From: Williamsia phyllosphaerae
Lineage (GTDB): Bacteria > Actinomycetota > Actinomycetes > Mycobacteriales > Mycobacteriaceae
Assembly: GCF_014635305.1 (NCBI RefSeq)
Contig: NZ_BMCS01000001.1
Location: 496,001-560,000, forward strand
Direction of reading: 5' to 3'
Length of the DNA stretch: 64,000 nt
In this document: piece by piece, positions 19,132 to 26,909 of the stretch
Position numbering within the stretch: position 1 is the stretch's first letter
How the letters are laid out: each line of letters begins with the position of its first letter
The notes under the pieces: model-generated
What the model was told of the DNA's origin: nothing
Seen by the model: the letters and a program-made list of their open reading frames with translations, nothing else
Database searches by the model: none
Program-made: the position numbers and the translations under genes

Positions 19132-19153
19132 TATATGCGGATTTGCGCATATA
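19132..19153 (-). promoter_or_regulatory. Perfect palindrome over the CDF promoter, likely metalloregulator operator
   Basis: Arms TATATGCG and CGCATATA with a 6-nt spacer. It overlaps the presumed -10 (TATATT, 19135-19130) and lies close to TTGTCT (-35-like). The ATAT-GC...GC-ATAT pattern resembles ArsR/SmtB-family operators. No ArsR-family gene is present in the window, so the repressor would act in trans. Confidence 0.7.
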
Positions 19154-19214
19154 AGACAACGGGTACGGGGGAACTGTCGCCCACCGCACGCTCGACACGT
19201 CGTTTCGGCACGTT

Positions 19215-19264
19215 CGGCGGGTTGTTTGGGCCCGCTCGGCGGGTTGTTTGGGCCCGCTCGGCGG
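19215..19264. repeat. Tandem repeat, 22-bp period, 2.3 copies
   Basis: Two identical copies of CGGCGGGTTGTTTGGGCCCG plus CT at 19215-19236 and 19237-19258, then CGGCGG. The array abuts the FUSC stop codon and contains the TTGGGCC core seen in two other spots of the window. Confidence 0.85.
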
Positions 19265-20461
19265 TCAGCGCAGCGTGGCGATCGCGGATTCGCGCTTGAG
19301 ACCGGCCACCATCAGCAGGTCGACGATGATCGACCGCACCTGACCGAGGATCACCGTCTCCGACAGCCCGCTTCCGGCCACGAGCTCGGGCTTCGCCTTG
19401 CGCGCGATGCTGCGCAGCACGCGTGCGGCATCGGCCCCGTCCGGCGAGTCGCCCGGATCCGCGAGCAGCATCCCCCGGAGGATCTCCAGCGCCGCGACCA
19501 GCTCGGCCACCACGTCGATGACGTCGGAGTGCATCGCCTCGCCGTGCTGGATCCCCGACAGCGCCCGGCGGGCCATCACCCGGATGTTGCGGACCGCGTT
19601 GTCGATGGGGTCGGCGGTGGCCGCGAGTCGCGACAACCGGTGCCGCGAGTTCCAGTACAGCGGCGATATGTGGCTGATCTCCTTGCCGCCACTCATGTCC
19701 GCGCGCATGGTGTCGATCGCACCCTGTGTCCCACGAGCGCGGCTCAGGGCACGGGAGATGACATCGGCGTCGGACGTCCGCAGCCCCTCGACGACGCCGT
19801 CGACGACGAGTCCCATCGTGGCGAGGACGGCGGCGGCGTCACGTCGTGCCCGCAACACCGGATGGGTGGGGATGAGCGCCACGATGATCACCCCGATGAC
19901 GCCGCCGATGAGGGCGTCGATCATGCGATTGAACCCGGCCGCCCCGCCGGGCGGCAGGAGCGTGGCGACCAAGACTGCCGAGCTCGCGGCCTGGATCGGC
20001 ACGAGCGGTCCGCGATCGAGCGAGACCGCGACGATCATCGCGAGCGCGACCACGACGCTGATCTGCCACCAGCCCGAGCCGATCCATCGGACCAGGAGGT
20101 CGCCGACGCCGATGCCGACGGTGACACCGCCGACCATCTCGACCGCGCGGCGCCAGCGTTGGCCCAGCGACAGTCCGAGGGAGATGACGGCGGCGATGGG
20201 CGCGAAGAACGGGGTGGGGTGGCCGAACAGATGCGTCGCGATGGCCCAGGCGGCGCCGGCGGCGAGCGAACACTGTGCGATGGGCAGCAACGACAGCCAC
20301 ACGCGGCGGGTGCGCGTACGGACGGCGGGTGGGAGCTGGTTGTGTCGTCGGCGCAGGGACGCCAGGAACGCCTGCAGTGCGTGGCGCGGCGCGTCGTCGG
20401 ACGCGCCGCGGGTACTCGGACCTCTAGGCGAGGCCGAGTTCCGCCGCGGCGGTCTCGTCAC
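19265..20461 (-). CDS. FUSC-family (aromatic-acid exporter-like) membrane protein
   Basis: About 398 aa. The N-terminal half has roughly five hydrophobic segments (SLAAGAAWAIATHLFG, FFAPIAAVISLGLSLGQRWRRAVEMVGGV), the FUSC pattern found in fusaric acid resistance and aromatic acid exporter proteins; the C-terminal half is a soluble helical domain. The start is uncertain: GTG 20461 lacks a ribosome binding site and lies 38 nt inside the upstream DUF3151 gene, so coupling is possible. The N-terminal 25 residues are Arg/Ser/Pro-rich and may not all be translated. Substrate unknown. Confidence 0.8.
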   Translation of the reverse strand: MTRPPRRNSASPRGPSTRGASDDAPRHALQAFLASLRRRHNQLPPAVRTRTRRVWLSLLPIAQCSLAAGAAWAIATHLFGHPTPFFAPIAAVISLGLSLGQRWRRAVEMVGGVTVGIGVGDLLVRWIGSGWWQISVVVALAMIVAVSLDRGPLVPIQAASSAVLVATLLPPGGAAGFNRMIDALIGGVIGVIIVALIPTHPVLRARRDAAAVLATMGLVVDGVVEGLRTSDADVISRALSRARGTQGAIDTMRADMSGGKEISHISPLYWNSRHRLSRLAATADPIDNAVRNIRVMARRALSGIQHGEAMHSDVIDVVAELVAALEILRGMLLADPGDSPDGADAARVLRSIARKAKPELVAGSGLSETVILGQVRSIIVDLLMVAGLKRESAIATLR

Positions 20462-20840
20462 TGTCGTTCAGGAGATCGAGGCACCGGTGGTATTCGTCGT
20501 TCTCGCCTATGGACTGCGCCGCACGGGCGAGTACGGCGACGCATCGCAGGAAACCGCGGTTGGGCTCGTGGCTCCACGGGACGGCTCCGAAGCCCTTCCA
20601 TCCGTGGCGACGCAACTGGTCGAGGCCGCGGTGGTACCCGGTGCGGGCGTAGGCGTAGGCGGTGATGACCTCGCCGGAATCGAAGGCCGCCTCGGCCAGA
20701 TACGCCCACGCGATCGACGCGGTGGGGTGCGCGGCGGCGACGGTCTTCGCGTCGGTTCCGTTGAGCAGATCCGATTCGGCGTCGTCGTCACCGGTGAGCA
20801 GGGTGGGCTGTGGACCGAGAAGATCTCCGAAGGACGTCAC
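20424..20840 (-). CDS. DUF3151 family protein (Rv0360c-like)
   Basis: A 138-aa soluble protein from GTG 20840 (MTSFGDLLGPQPTLL). The sequence DAKTVAAAHPTASIAWAYLAEAAFDSG, the YAYARTGYHRGLDQLRRHGWKG stretch and VPWSHEPNRGFLRCVAVLA are the conserved core of the family, which looks like a TPR-type helical fold. The upstream CACAAT is 6 nt before the start, again hinting at leaderless transcription. A much longer open frame continues upstream, but it is antisense to the acidic membrane protein gene. Function unknown; position next to the Rv0361-like gene is conserved. Confidence 0.88.
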   Translation of the reverse strand: MTSFGDLLGPQPTLLTGDDDAESDLLNGTDAKTVAAAHPTASIAWAYLAEAAFDSGEVITAYAYARTGYHRGLDQLRRHGWKGFGAVPWSHEPNRGFLRCVAVLARAAQSIGENDEYHRCLDLLNDSDETAAAELGLA

Positions 20841-21027
20841 CGTCCTATTGTGCACACCGCCGGGTCCACGCGGCGCCACCGGCAGCACGAACAGATGGTG
20901 CGACGGCCCACCGGACGTTCGATAGGGTGAGCGACTGCGGGCCGATGCTCCGCTCTTCGCGGGGTCGACGGGAGCGGCGCGGCGATGGCCGGAGGCCCCG
21001 AACCACACGACGAAGGTGAGGACACGG

Positions 21028-22305
21028 ATGTCGCATCCGGACGACACGGGCAGCTCAGCGGTTGGGAAAGCGCTCTCGGCCATCCGACGTCTGCGCCGAC
21101 CGAGCACCCCGCCGACCGTCGAGCCGTCACCGTCCGCCGACCAGTCCGTCGCCCCCTCTCCGAGAGCGACCACTGAGGACGCGTCGGACGTCACACCGTC
21201 CGCAGCGGCCGACATCCCCGGGGTCACCGACCACGAGGACTCCGCCGAGGCATCGGACGACGACGACTCGTCGGACGATTCAGAGGCAGAGAGTCCTCCG
21301 GAACCGACCGAGGGGATCGAGGCGATCGATGATGAGCCGTCGGAGCCCGAGGCGGAGACCGAGTCCTCCGAGCCCGAACCCGAGGCGTCAAACGAACCCG
21401 TCGCGGTGACCCCGGCGGTCGACCTCGACGACGACCCGGAGAACGCCGAGAACGAGATCCCGTCCGCCGAGACCGGCGATGAGGTCGTCGATGAGCAGGC
21501 GACGACGTCCGTCGACGTCGAACCGACCGAGGCCGAACTCGCCGCGGCTGAACTGGCCGACGCAGAGATTCCCGTCGACGAACCCGCCGACGATGAGGTC
21601 CCGACCGCCGAGCCCGCCGCCGAAACCGAGGTCGCCGCCGAGCACGAGCCCGAACCCGAGGTCGCCGCCGATCCCGAGCCCGAGGTGGTCGCGAAGCCGG
21701 AGCCCGAGCCGATCGAGGACTCACCCGCGCCGTCGCTGGAGAAGACGTCCGCCGCGCCCGCGCCCGGAGCGCAGGCAGCTGCCGGCGACGCCGGCTGGCG
21801 CTCCGACACCGCTGCCCCGCAGTACATCCCGCCGGCGACGGCCACGTCGTCGGCGACACCGGGAGGACGATCACGCAAGGTCGTCCTGTGGGTTGCGTCG
21901 ATCGTGGTCATCGTGGTGGCCATCGCCGCCGTCGTCATCGCCGTGGTCGCCACCCGCGGTGAGCCCACCAAACCCGATGCCGACCAGGCCGCCGACGCCG
22001 CGACCACCTACACGACGGCGTTGAGCAACGGGGACCTGAGCACCCTGCGCTCGATCACCTGCGGCGAACGCAAGCAGTTCTACGACACTGTCGACGACGC
22101 GGCGTTCCGTCAGCAGTTCGAGACGCAGAAGGCCAACAACGAACTGGTCGGCGTCCGCGGGGTCAAGGCGGCGCGCGTCGTCGACGGGTCCGACGCCGTC
22201 GTCGAGGTGACCGCGTTCAACACGAGCACCCCGGAGAAGACCACCGACGTCGCCCTGCGCCTCCGCAAGGACGGCGACGCCTGGAAGGTCTGCACGGCAG
22301 GCTGA
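21028..22305 (+). CDS. Acidic single-pass membrane protein (Rv0361-like)
   Basis: A 425-aa protein. ATG 21028 has GAGGA 5-6 nt upstream and is preferred over GTG 21016. Residues about 35-245 are extremely rich in Glu, Asp, Pro and Ala (EPEPEVAADPEPEVVAKPEPE), a disordered cytoplasmic tail. One transmembrane helix follows near residue 290 (VVLWVASIVVIVVAIAAVVIAVVA). The extracytoplasmic domain of about 115 residues has an NTF2/DUF4878-like pattern (ADAATTYTTALSNGDLSTLRSITCGE...DGDAWKVC) with two cysteines that could pair. Function not known. Confidence 0.85.
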   Translation: MSHPDDTGSSAVGKALSAIRRLRRPSTPPTVEPSPSADQSVAPSPRATTEDASDVTPSAAADIPGVTDHEDSAEASDDDDSSDDSEAESPPEPTEGIEAIDDEPSEPEAETESSEPEPEASNEPVAVTPAVDLDDDPENAENEIPSAETGDEVVDEQATTSVDVEPTEAELAAAELADAEIPVDEPADDEVPTAEPAAETEVAAEHEPEPEVAADPEPEVVAKPEPEPIEDSPAPSLEKTSAAPAPGAQAAAGDAGWRSDTAAPQYIPPATATSSATPGGRSRKVVLWVASIVVIVVAIAAVVIAVVATRGEPTKPDADQAADAATTYTTALSNGDLSTLRSITCGERKQFYDTVDDAAFRQQFETQKANNELVGVRGVKAARVVDGSDAVVEVTAFNTSTPEKTTDVALRLRKDGDAWKVCTAG

Positions 22306-22323
22306 GCACCGACACCGCCGACG

Positions 22324-22362
22324 ACACGGCCCCCGACCGCAGCATGCGATCGGGGGCCGTGT
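22324..22362. terminator. Hairpin terminator between convergent genes
   Basis: 13-bp perfect arms (ACACGGCCCCCGA and complement) with a 13-nt loop between the acidic membrane protein gene and fba, which converge here. Confidence 0.8.
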
Positions 22363-22378
22363 TCGTCCGGGCGGGAGG

Positions 22379-23416
22379 TCAGGCGCTGATGGACTTCCCG
22401 GCCGACTTGAGGTCGTTGCAGGCCTCGACGACGCGCTCGGTCATCCCGGCTTCGGCCTTCTTGAGGTAGCTGCGCGGGTCGTAGACCTTCTTGTTGCCCA
22501 CGTCGCCGTCGATCTTGAGGACGCCGTCGTAGTTGGCGAGCATGTGGCCGGCCAACGGGCGGGTGAAGGCGTACTGGGTGTCGGTGTCGACGTTCATCTT
22601 GATGACGCCGTAGCCCAGCGCCTCGTCGATCTCGCTCTTCAGCGAACCCGATCCGCCGTGGAAGACGAAGTCGAAGGGCTTCTCGCCCGCGGATTCTCCG
22701 AGCTTCTTCTCGGCGACCTCCTGACCGAGCTTGAGCACCTCGGGCTTGAGCTTGACGTTGCCCGGCTTGTAGACGCCGTGGACGTTGCCGAACGTCGCGG
22801 CCAGCAGGTAGCGGCTGCCCGCATCGCCGGCGCCGAGCGCGTCGACGGTCTTCTCGAAGTCGTCGGCGGTGGTGAACAACTTGTCGTTGATCTCGTTCTC
22901 GACCCCGTCCTCCTCGCCACCGACGACGCCGATCTCGATCTCCAGGATGATCTTGGCCGACGCCGCCTTGGCCAGCAGATCCTTGGCGATCTCGAGGTTC
23001 TCGTCGAGCGGGACCGCGCTGCCGTCCCACATGTGCGACTGGAACAGCGGGTTCTGACCGTTGTCGACGCGCTCCTGCGAGATGGCGATCAGCGGACGGA
23101 CGTAGGTGTCGAGCTTGTCCTTGGGGCAGTGGTCGGTGTGCAGTGCGACGGTGACGTCGTAGCGCTCCGCGACCACGTGCGCGAACTCGGCGAGCGCGAC
23201 CGCGCCGGTCACCATGTCCTTCACACCGAGGCCCGAACCGAACTCCGCGCCACCGGTGGAGAACTGGATGATGCCGTCACTGCCGGCGTCGGCGAAGCCC
23301 TTGAGGGCCGCGTTGATCGACTCGGACGAAGTGCAGTTGATCGCGGGGAACGCGTAGCCGCCCTTCTTGGCGCTGTCGAGCATCTTGGCGTACTGCTCGG
23401 GGGTGGCGATGGGCAT
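22379..23416 (-). CDS. fba: Class II fructose-bisphosphate aldolase
   Basis: A 345-aa zinc-dependent glycolytic and gluconeogenic aldolase that interconverts fructose 1,6-bisphosphate with DHAP and glyceraldehyde 3-phosphate. Visible markers are the catalytic/zinc segment VALHTDHCPKDKLD (Asp and first His), EIEIGVVGGEEDGV with acidic metal-site residues, ATFGNVHGVYKPGNVKL (zinc His), FVFHGGSGS (zinc His and phosphate loop) and KMNVDTDTQYAF. ATG 23416 (MPIATPEQYAKML) has GGAGGA about 7 nt upstream; an upstream in-frame start adds five residues and lies on the ribosome binding site. Length and position match Rv0363c. Confidence 0.97.
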   Translation of the reverse strand: MPIATPEQYAKMLDSAKKGGYAFPAINCTSSESINAALKGFADAGSDGIIQFSTGGAEFGSGLGVKDMVTGAVALAEFAHVVAERYDVTVALHTDHCPKDKLDTYVRPLIAISQERVDNGQNPLFQSHMWDGSAVPLDENLEIAKDLLAKAASAKIILEIEIGVVGGEEDGVENEINDKLFTTADDFEKTVDALGAGDAGSRYLLAATFGNVHGVYKPGNVKLKPEVLKLGQEVAEKKLGESAGEKPFDFVFHGGSGSLKSEIDEALGYGVIKMNVDTDTQYAFTRPLAGHMLANYDGVLKIDGDVGNKKVYDPRSYLKKAEAGMTERVVEACNDLKSAGKSISA

Positions 23417-23605
23417 CGGGTTGTCCTCCAACCGGGTAGGTCTGAATCAGTGCGCGAGTCAGTCCACCGCCCGGCCGATGGTGGGCCGTGGGCGCAGACG
23501 CTCGCGAACAGTATGGCAACTCACAACCGCCTACGTCCCGCTCCGGTGCCGACGACCACCCCACACACAGAGTTTCCTCAGGACCGACCCGCTATTGTCG
23601 GTCCC

Positions 23606-24313
23606 GTGAATTCCACCGCCCTGGCCGAAGCCGCGAGCCACACGACCACCAACCTCGCGTTGCTCCCGGGCTTCCTGGACCCGATCACGCTGCTCGGATA
23701 CTTCGGGACCTGGGCCCTGGTGGGCCTGCTGGTGGTGATCCTGGTCGAGTCGGGTGTGCTGTTCCCCGTACTCCCGGGTGACTCGCTCCTGTTCGTCGCC
23801 GGTCTGGTCGCGGCAGGCGAATCTGCCGAGGTCAGCAAGTTCGCGTCGCTGTGGCAGCTGCTGCTGTTCATCCCGATCGCGGCCATCATCGGCGGGCAGA
23901 TCGGTTACTGGATCGGCCGTTACGCCGGTACCGCGATGTTCGCCGAGGGCAACCGCTTCCTCAAGAAGCGCTACATCGACGAGGCGCACGCGTTCTTCGA
24001 GAAGCGCGGACCGATCACCATCTTCCTGGCGCGTTTCGTGCCCATCGTGCGCACCCTGGCCCCGATCGTCGCCGGTGCGGCCCGCATGAACGCGGCCCTG
24101 TTCACCGCCTACAACGTGCTCGGCGCGATCGTCTGGGGCTGTGGCATCACGCTGCTGGGGTACTGGCTGGGACAGTTCGAGATCGTCCAGAAGCTCATCG
24201 AGCCGATCTTCATCCTCATCGTGCTGGTGTCGATCGTCCCCATCCTCTGGGAGTACTACAAGCGCCGCAAGGCCGCCGGTCCCCCGCCGCCGGTCGAGAT
24301 CGACGCTCCGTAG
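23606..24313 (+). CDS. DedA family (VTT domain) membrane protein (Rv0364-like)
   Basis: A 235-aa membrane protein from GTG 23606 (VNSTALAEAA). The DedA hallmarks are present: VILVESGVLFPVLPGDSLLFVAGLVA, then GQIGYWIGRYAG, and FFEKRGPITIFLARFVPIVRTLAPIVAGAARM (conserved Arg pair), followed by a last helix and a basic Pro-rich tail. DedA proteins act in proton-motive-force-dependent lipid scrambling or flipping; the specific substrate is not visible. TATTGT ends 7 nt before the GTG, consistent with a leaderless transcript, so upstream in-frame starts such as ATG 23514 are disfavoured. Confidence 0.92.
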   Translation: MNSTALAEAASHTTTNLALLPGFLDPITLLGYFGTWALVGLLVVILVESGVLFPVLPGDSLLFVAGLVAAGESAEVSKFASLWQLLLFIPIAAIIGGQIGYWIGRYAGTAMFAEGNRFLKKRYIDEAHAFFEKRGPITIFLARFVPIVRTLAPIVAGAARMNAALFTAYNVLGAIVWGCGITLLGYWLGQFEIVQKLIEPIFILIVLVSIVPILWEYYKRRKAAGPPPPVEIDAP

Positions 24314-24328
24314 CTGGAACCCGCTCTC

Positions 24329-24370
24329 AACTGACAAACCCGCCTCGTGCACGAGGCGGGTTTGTCAGTT
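24329..24370. terminator. 42-bp perfect palindrome after the DedA gene
   Basis: Arms of 21 bp with no spacer, centre GTGCAC, core CAAACCCGCCTCGTG. In RNA it would fold into a very stable hairpin and would terminate transcription from both sides. It also marks the edge of the degraded DUF559-type relic, so an insertion scar is another possibility. Confidence 0.75.
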
Positions 24371-24380
24371 CCGGGCGGGT

Positions 24381-24515
24381 TCATGCCGCGACGAGGTGCA
24401 GTCGCCACAGCCAGTCGCGCACCATTGGAACCACCCTCCCGTGTTCGAGGTCGTCCCACGTCCAACGGATGACCATGATCCCCATCCTGCGCAGCGCGTC
24501 TTCACGCGCCTTCTC
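24381..24515 (-). pseudogene. 3' remnant of a DUF559 / Vsr-like endonuclease-domain gene
   Basis: Forty-four codons and a stop on the minus strand read EKAREDALRRMGIMVIRW, then TWDDLEHGRVVPMVRDW, then LWRLHLVAA. The R..AL...G..VIRWTWDDL pattern is the C-terminal end of the endonuclease-like domain found in the many DUF559 proteins of Gordonia and relatives. An in-frame TGA lies one codon before this stretch and no start or N-terminal part is present, so this is a relic. It lies between two inverted repeats (24329-24370 and 24540-24571). Confidence 0.6.
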
Positions 24516-24539
24516 AACTCATGAACCCACCTTGAACTG

Positions 24540-24571
24540 GCGAACCCGCCACCTGCAGCACGCGGGTTCGC
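24540..24571. repeat. Inverted repeat, 10-bp arms, 12-nt spacer
   Basis: GCGAACCCGC and GCGGGTTCGC flank 12 nt. It shares the GAACCCGC core with the terminator at 2569-2600 and bounds the relic on the right. It could be a terminator that followed the lost gene. Confidence 0.6.
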
Positions 24572-24618
24572 ACGTTGGTGGCGGATCCACACGTACGCCC
24601 CTGTGGCACGGTAGGCCC

Positions 24619-25617
24619 ATGGTCGCGTGGGTCGAGGTCCTCATCACGATGGTCGACGCACCGTCGGTGCCGATCCAGGGAACGATCCGGCGCACCGGTC
24701 CGGTGGAGCCGTACCTGAGTTACGGCGGCGACATCCCGCCGGTCTACGTCGACGGTGTCGACGACCTGCTCGTGTGGCGCGACGGCCCCAACGTCCGGGT
24801 CGACACCGTCGACGGGGCACCGCTGGCGAGAACCGATGGCGAACACGCGTGGCGGTGGGCGTTCGGACAGGATCTGCCACTGCTGGGGTCGGCGCAGGAG
24901 CTCGGGTACCACGGGCCGGGGAACGAACTGCTCACCTCCCGCCCCGCATCGCGGTGGATCGGCACCGACTTCGCCCAGCCCGTCGGGGCGATCGAGGAGG
25001 TCGAGTTCCTCGGTCGCGCCTGCTGGTCGTTCGAACTGGCGCCCCCCGCGCACAAGCCGCATCCGATGCAGATGGTCGTCGACCAGCGGACCGGAATGGT
25101 GCTCGAGGAGCGCAACGACGGCTTCGGGATCGCGGTGGGCTTCATCGAGTTCACCGCAGGCATCCCGATCGACGCGACCACCTTCGCATGGACCGGCGAC
25201 ATCCACACACCCGAGCCGTGGGAGGTACCCGACGTCCGGTCACCCGCGGCACCGAGCCATGCGGAGCGAAAACGCCGACAGCTCAACTGGTTTCGTAGCC
25301 ACGTCACCGAACTCGACCTCGCGGTGTCGGTGCGGGTCGATCTGGACCTGGTCAACCTCGACGCGCACGACGACAACGGGGCCTTCATCGCGCGTCTCGG
25401 ATGGGGACCGGTCTCCGGACTCCTCGCCCGCCGTCGACGGTCGTCGTTGCCGTGGGAGGAAGAGTGGCAGGACGACGCGCAGACATGGTCGACGCCCGAG
25501 CACGACTGGGCGGTGGACCTCTACGGCCTCGTCCTCGACGACGCCGCACTCGCCGATCTCCAGCAGCGCCTGCACCCGGGTGTCCACGTCACCGGTGTCC
25601 CGCAGATCGACCCCTGA
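24619..25617 (+). CDS. Hypothetical protein, not recognised
   Basis: A 332-aa protein (MVAWVEVLITMVDAPSVPIQG) without signal peptide or membrane helix. ATG 24619 is preceded by GGTAGG at 3 nt. The middle part (ACWSFELAPPAHKPHPMQMVVDQRTGMVLEERND, then FIEFTAGIPIDATTFAWTGD) resembles the beta-sheet pattern of LolA/MucB-type outer-membrane lipoprotein-sorting folds (WxxxL ... vD..tG.vL ... F.w.g), but this is only a resemblance. The C-terminal third is acidic and Trp-rich (LPWEEEWQDDAQTW). It sits alone after the relic region, with a converging methyltransferase gene. Function unknown. Confidence 0.75.
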   Translation: MVAWVEVLITMVDAPSVPIQGTIRRTGPVEPYLSYGGDIPPVYVDGVDDLLVWRDGPNVRVDTVDGAPLARTDGEHAWRWAFGQDLPLLGSAQELGYHGPGNELLTSRPASRWIGTDFAQPVGAIEEVEFLGRACWSFELAPPAHKPHPMQMVVDQRTGMVLEERNDGFGIAVGFIEFTAGIPIDATTFAWTGDIHTPEPWEVPDVRSPAAPSHAERKRRQLNWFRSHVTELDLAVSVRVDLDLVNLDAHDDNGAFIARLGWGPVSGLLARRRRSSLPWEEEWQDDAQTWSTPEHDWAVDLYGLVLDDAALADLQQRLHPGVHVTGVPQIDP

Positions 25618-25689
25618 CCCCCGATAATGTGTGGTTTCGGCGGGCGAAAGCCCAGGTCGGCGTCGCCGAAAGGGCACATTTCGGGTGGG

Positions 25690-26364
25690 CTACCAGGCGG
25701 TGTCGAGGTCGGCGTGCCGACGGATCCAGGTGTGCATGGCGATGCCGGCCGCGACTCCGGCGTTGATGCTGCGGGTCGACCCGAACTGCGCGATCGACAC
25801 CGTCAGATCCGCTCGCTCGCGCGCGTCCTCGCTGACGCCCGGCCCCTCCTGACCGAACAGCAGGACGCAGCCACGGGGTAGCTCGGCGGTCTCGAGGCGC
25901 GTCGCGCCGGGGGTGTTGTCCACGGCCACCACCGACAGACCGGCACCGTGCGCCCAGGACACCAGGGTGTCGACGTCGGCGTGGTGCTCGACGTGCTGAT
26001 AGCGGTCGGTGACCATGGCGCCCCGGCGATTCCAGCGTCGGCGTCCGACGATGTGCACCGCGGCGGCGCCGAACGCATTGGCGGTCCGGACCACGGTCCC
26101 GATGTTGGCGTCGTGGGCGAAGTTCTCGATGGCGACGTGGAACGGGTGGCGCCGGGTGTCGAGGTCGGCGACGATGGCCTCGCGAGACCAGTACCGGTAG
26201 CGGTCGACCACGTTGCGACGGTCGCCGTCGGCCAGCAGTTCCGGGTCGTAGTGGACGTCGTCGGGAAGCGGTGGGCCGTGTTCGACGACCCATGGCCCGA
26301 GGCCGACGGGATCAGCGGCGCTCACCCACTCGGTCGGACCGGGCTCAGGCGAGTCCGATGTCAT
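25690..26364 (-). CDS. SpoU/TrmH family RNA 2'-O-methyltransferase (Rv0380c-like)
   Basis: A 224-aa SPOUT-fold methyltransferase. Motif 1 is in FHVAIENFAHDANIGTVVRTANAFGAAAVHIVG (catalytic Asn/Arg region), motif 2 in CVLLFGQEGPGVSEDARERAD and motif 3 in IAQFGSTRSINAGVAAGIAMH, all intact and in order, forming the trefoil knot that binds S-adenosylmethionine. The target (tRNA or rRNA 2'-hydroxyl) cannot be deduced. The gene overlaps the 3' end of pyrE by 20 bp and is probably in one operon with pyrE and ttfA, as the order in M. tuberculosis also suggests. Confidence 0.9.
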   Translation of the reverse strand: MTSDSPEPGPTEWVSAADPVGLGPWVVEHGPPLPDDVHYDPELLADGDRRNVVDRYRYWSREAIVADLDTRRHPFHVAIENFAHDANIGTVVRTANAFGAAAVHIVGRRRWNRRGAMVTDRYQHVEHHADVDTLVSWAHGAGLSVVAVDNTPGATRLETAELPRGCVLLFGQEGPGVSEDARERADLTVSIAQFGSTRSINAGVAAGIAMHTWIRRHADLDTAW

Positions 26365-26875
26365 TCAGTCCCAGCAATGATCGGTATTCGACGCCCTCGG
26401 CGGCGATGACCTCGTCGGCGCCGGTCGCGCGATCGACAACCGTTGCGACACCGACCACCTCGGCGCCGATCTCGCGAGCCGCCCGGACGGCCTTCAACGG
26501 CGAGTTGCCGGTGGTCGTGGTGTCCTCGACGATCAACACCCGCTTGCCGACGATGTCGGGTCCCTCGATCTGGCGTTGCATGCCATGGGCTTTCGCCGCC
26601 TTACGGACGACGAACGCGTCGATGTCACGGCCGGACGCGTGCATGATCGACGTCGCGACCGGGTCGGCGCCGAGGGTGAGGCCCCCGACGGCGGCGTAGT
26701 CCCAGTCGGCGGTGAGCTCGCGCATCAACGAGCCGATGAGGGCGGACGCCTCGTGATGCAGTGTGGCCCTGCGCAGATCGACGTAGTAGTCGGCTTCCTT
26801 GCCGGACGAGAGTGTGACCCTGCCGTGCACGACGGCGAGTTCGGCCACGAGTTCGGCCAGTCGTTCCCTGCTCAC
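26345..26875 (-). CDS. pyrE: Orotate phosphoribosyltransferase
   Basis: A 176-aa pyrimidine biosynthesis enzyme joining orotate and PRPP to give orotidine 5'-phosphate. Seen are VVHGRVTLSSGKEADYYVDLR (orotate-binding N-terminal region), AVGGLTLGADPVA, FVVRKAAKAHG (catalytic-loop Lys) and the PRPP-binding motif VLIVEDTTTTGNS. GTG 26875 is chosen because GAGGAG lies 9 nt upstream and the length then matches the mycobacterial protein. An ATG at 26917 would add 14 residues and overlap ttfA. The gene follows ttfA closely and overlaps the methyltransferase gene. Confidence 0.93.
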   Translation of the reverse strand: MSRERLAELVAELAVVHGRVTLSSGKEADYYVDLRRATLHHEASALIGSLMRELTADWDYAAVGGLTLGADPVATSIMHASGRDIDAFVVRKAAKAHGMQRQIEGPDIVGKRVLIVEDTTTTGNSPLKAVRAAREIGAEVVGVATVVDRATGADEVIAAEGVEYRSLLGLNDIGLA

Positions 26876-26909
26876 GCGATCGATCTCCTCGGCTGCGGTG
26901 TTCGCGTAC

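Noticed and set aside
21016..22007. Very long minus-strand extension of the DUF3151 gene
   Set aside because: It is antisense to the acidic membrane protein and Ser/Gly-rich; the family begins at MTSFGDLL (20840).
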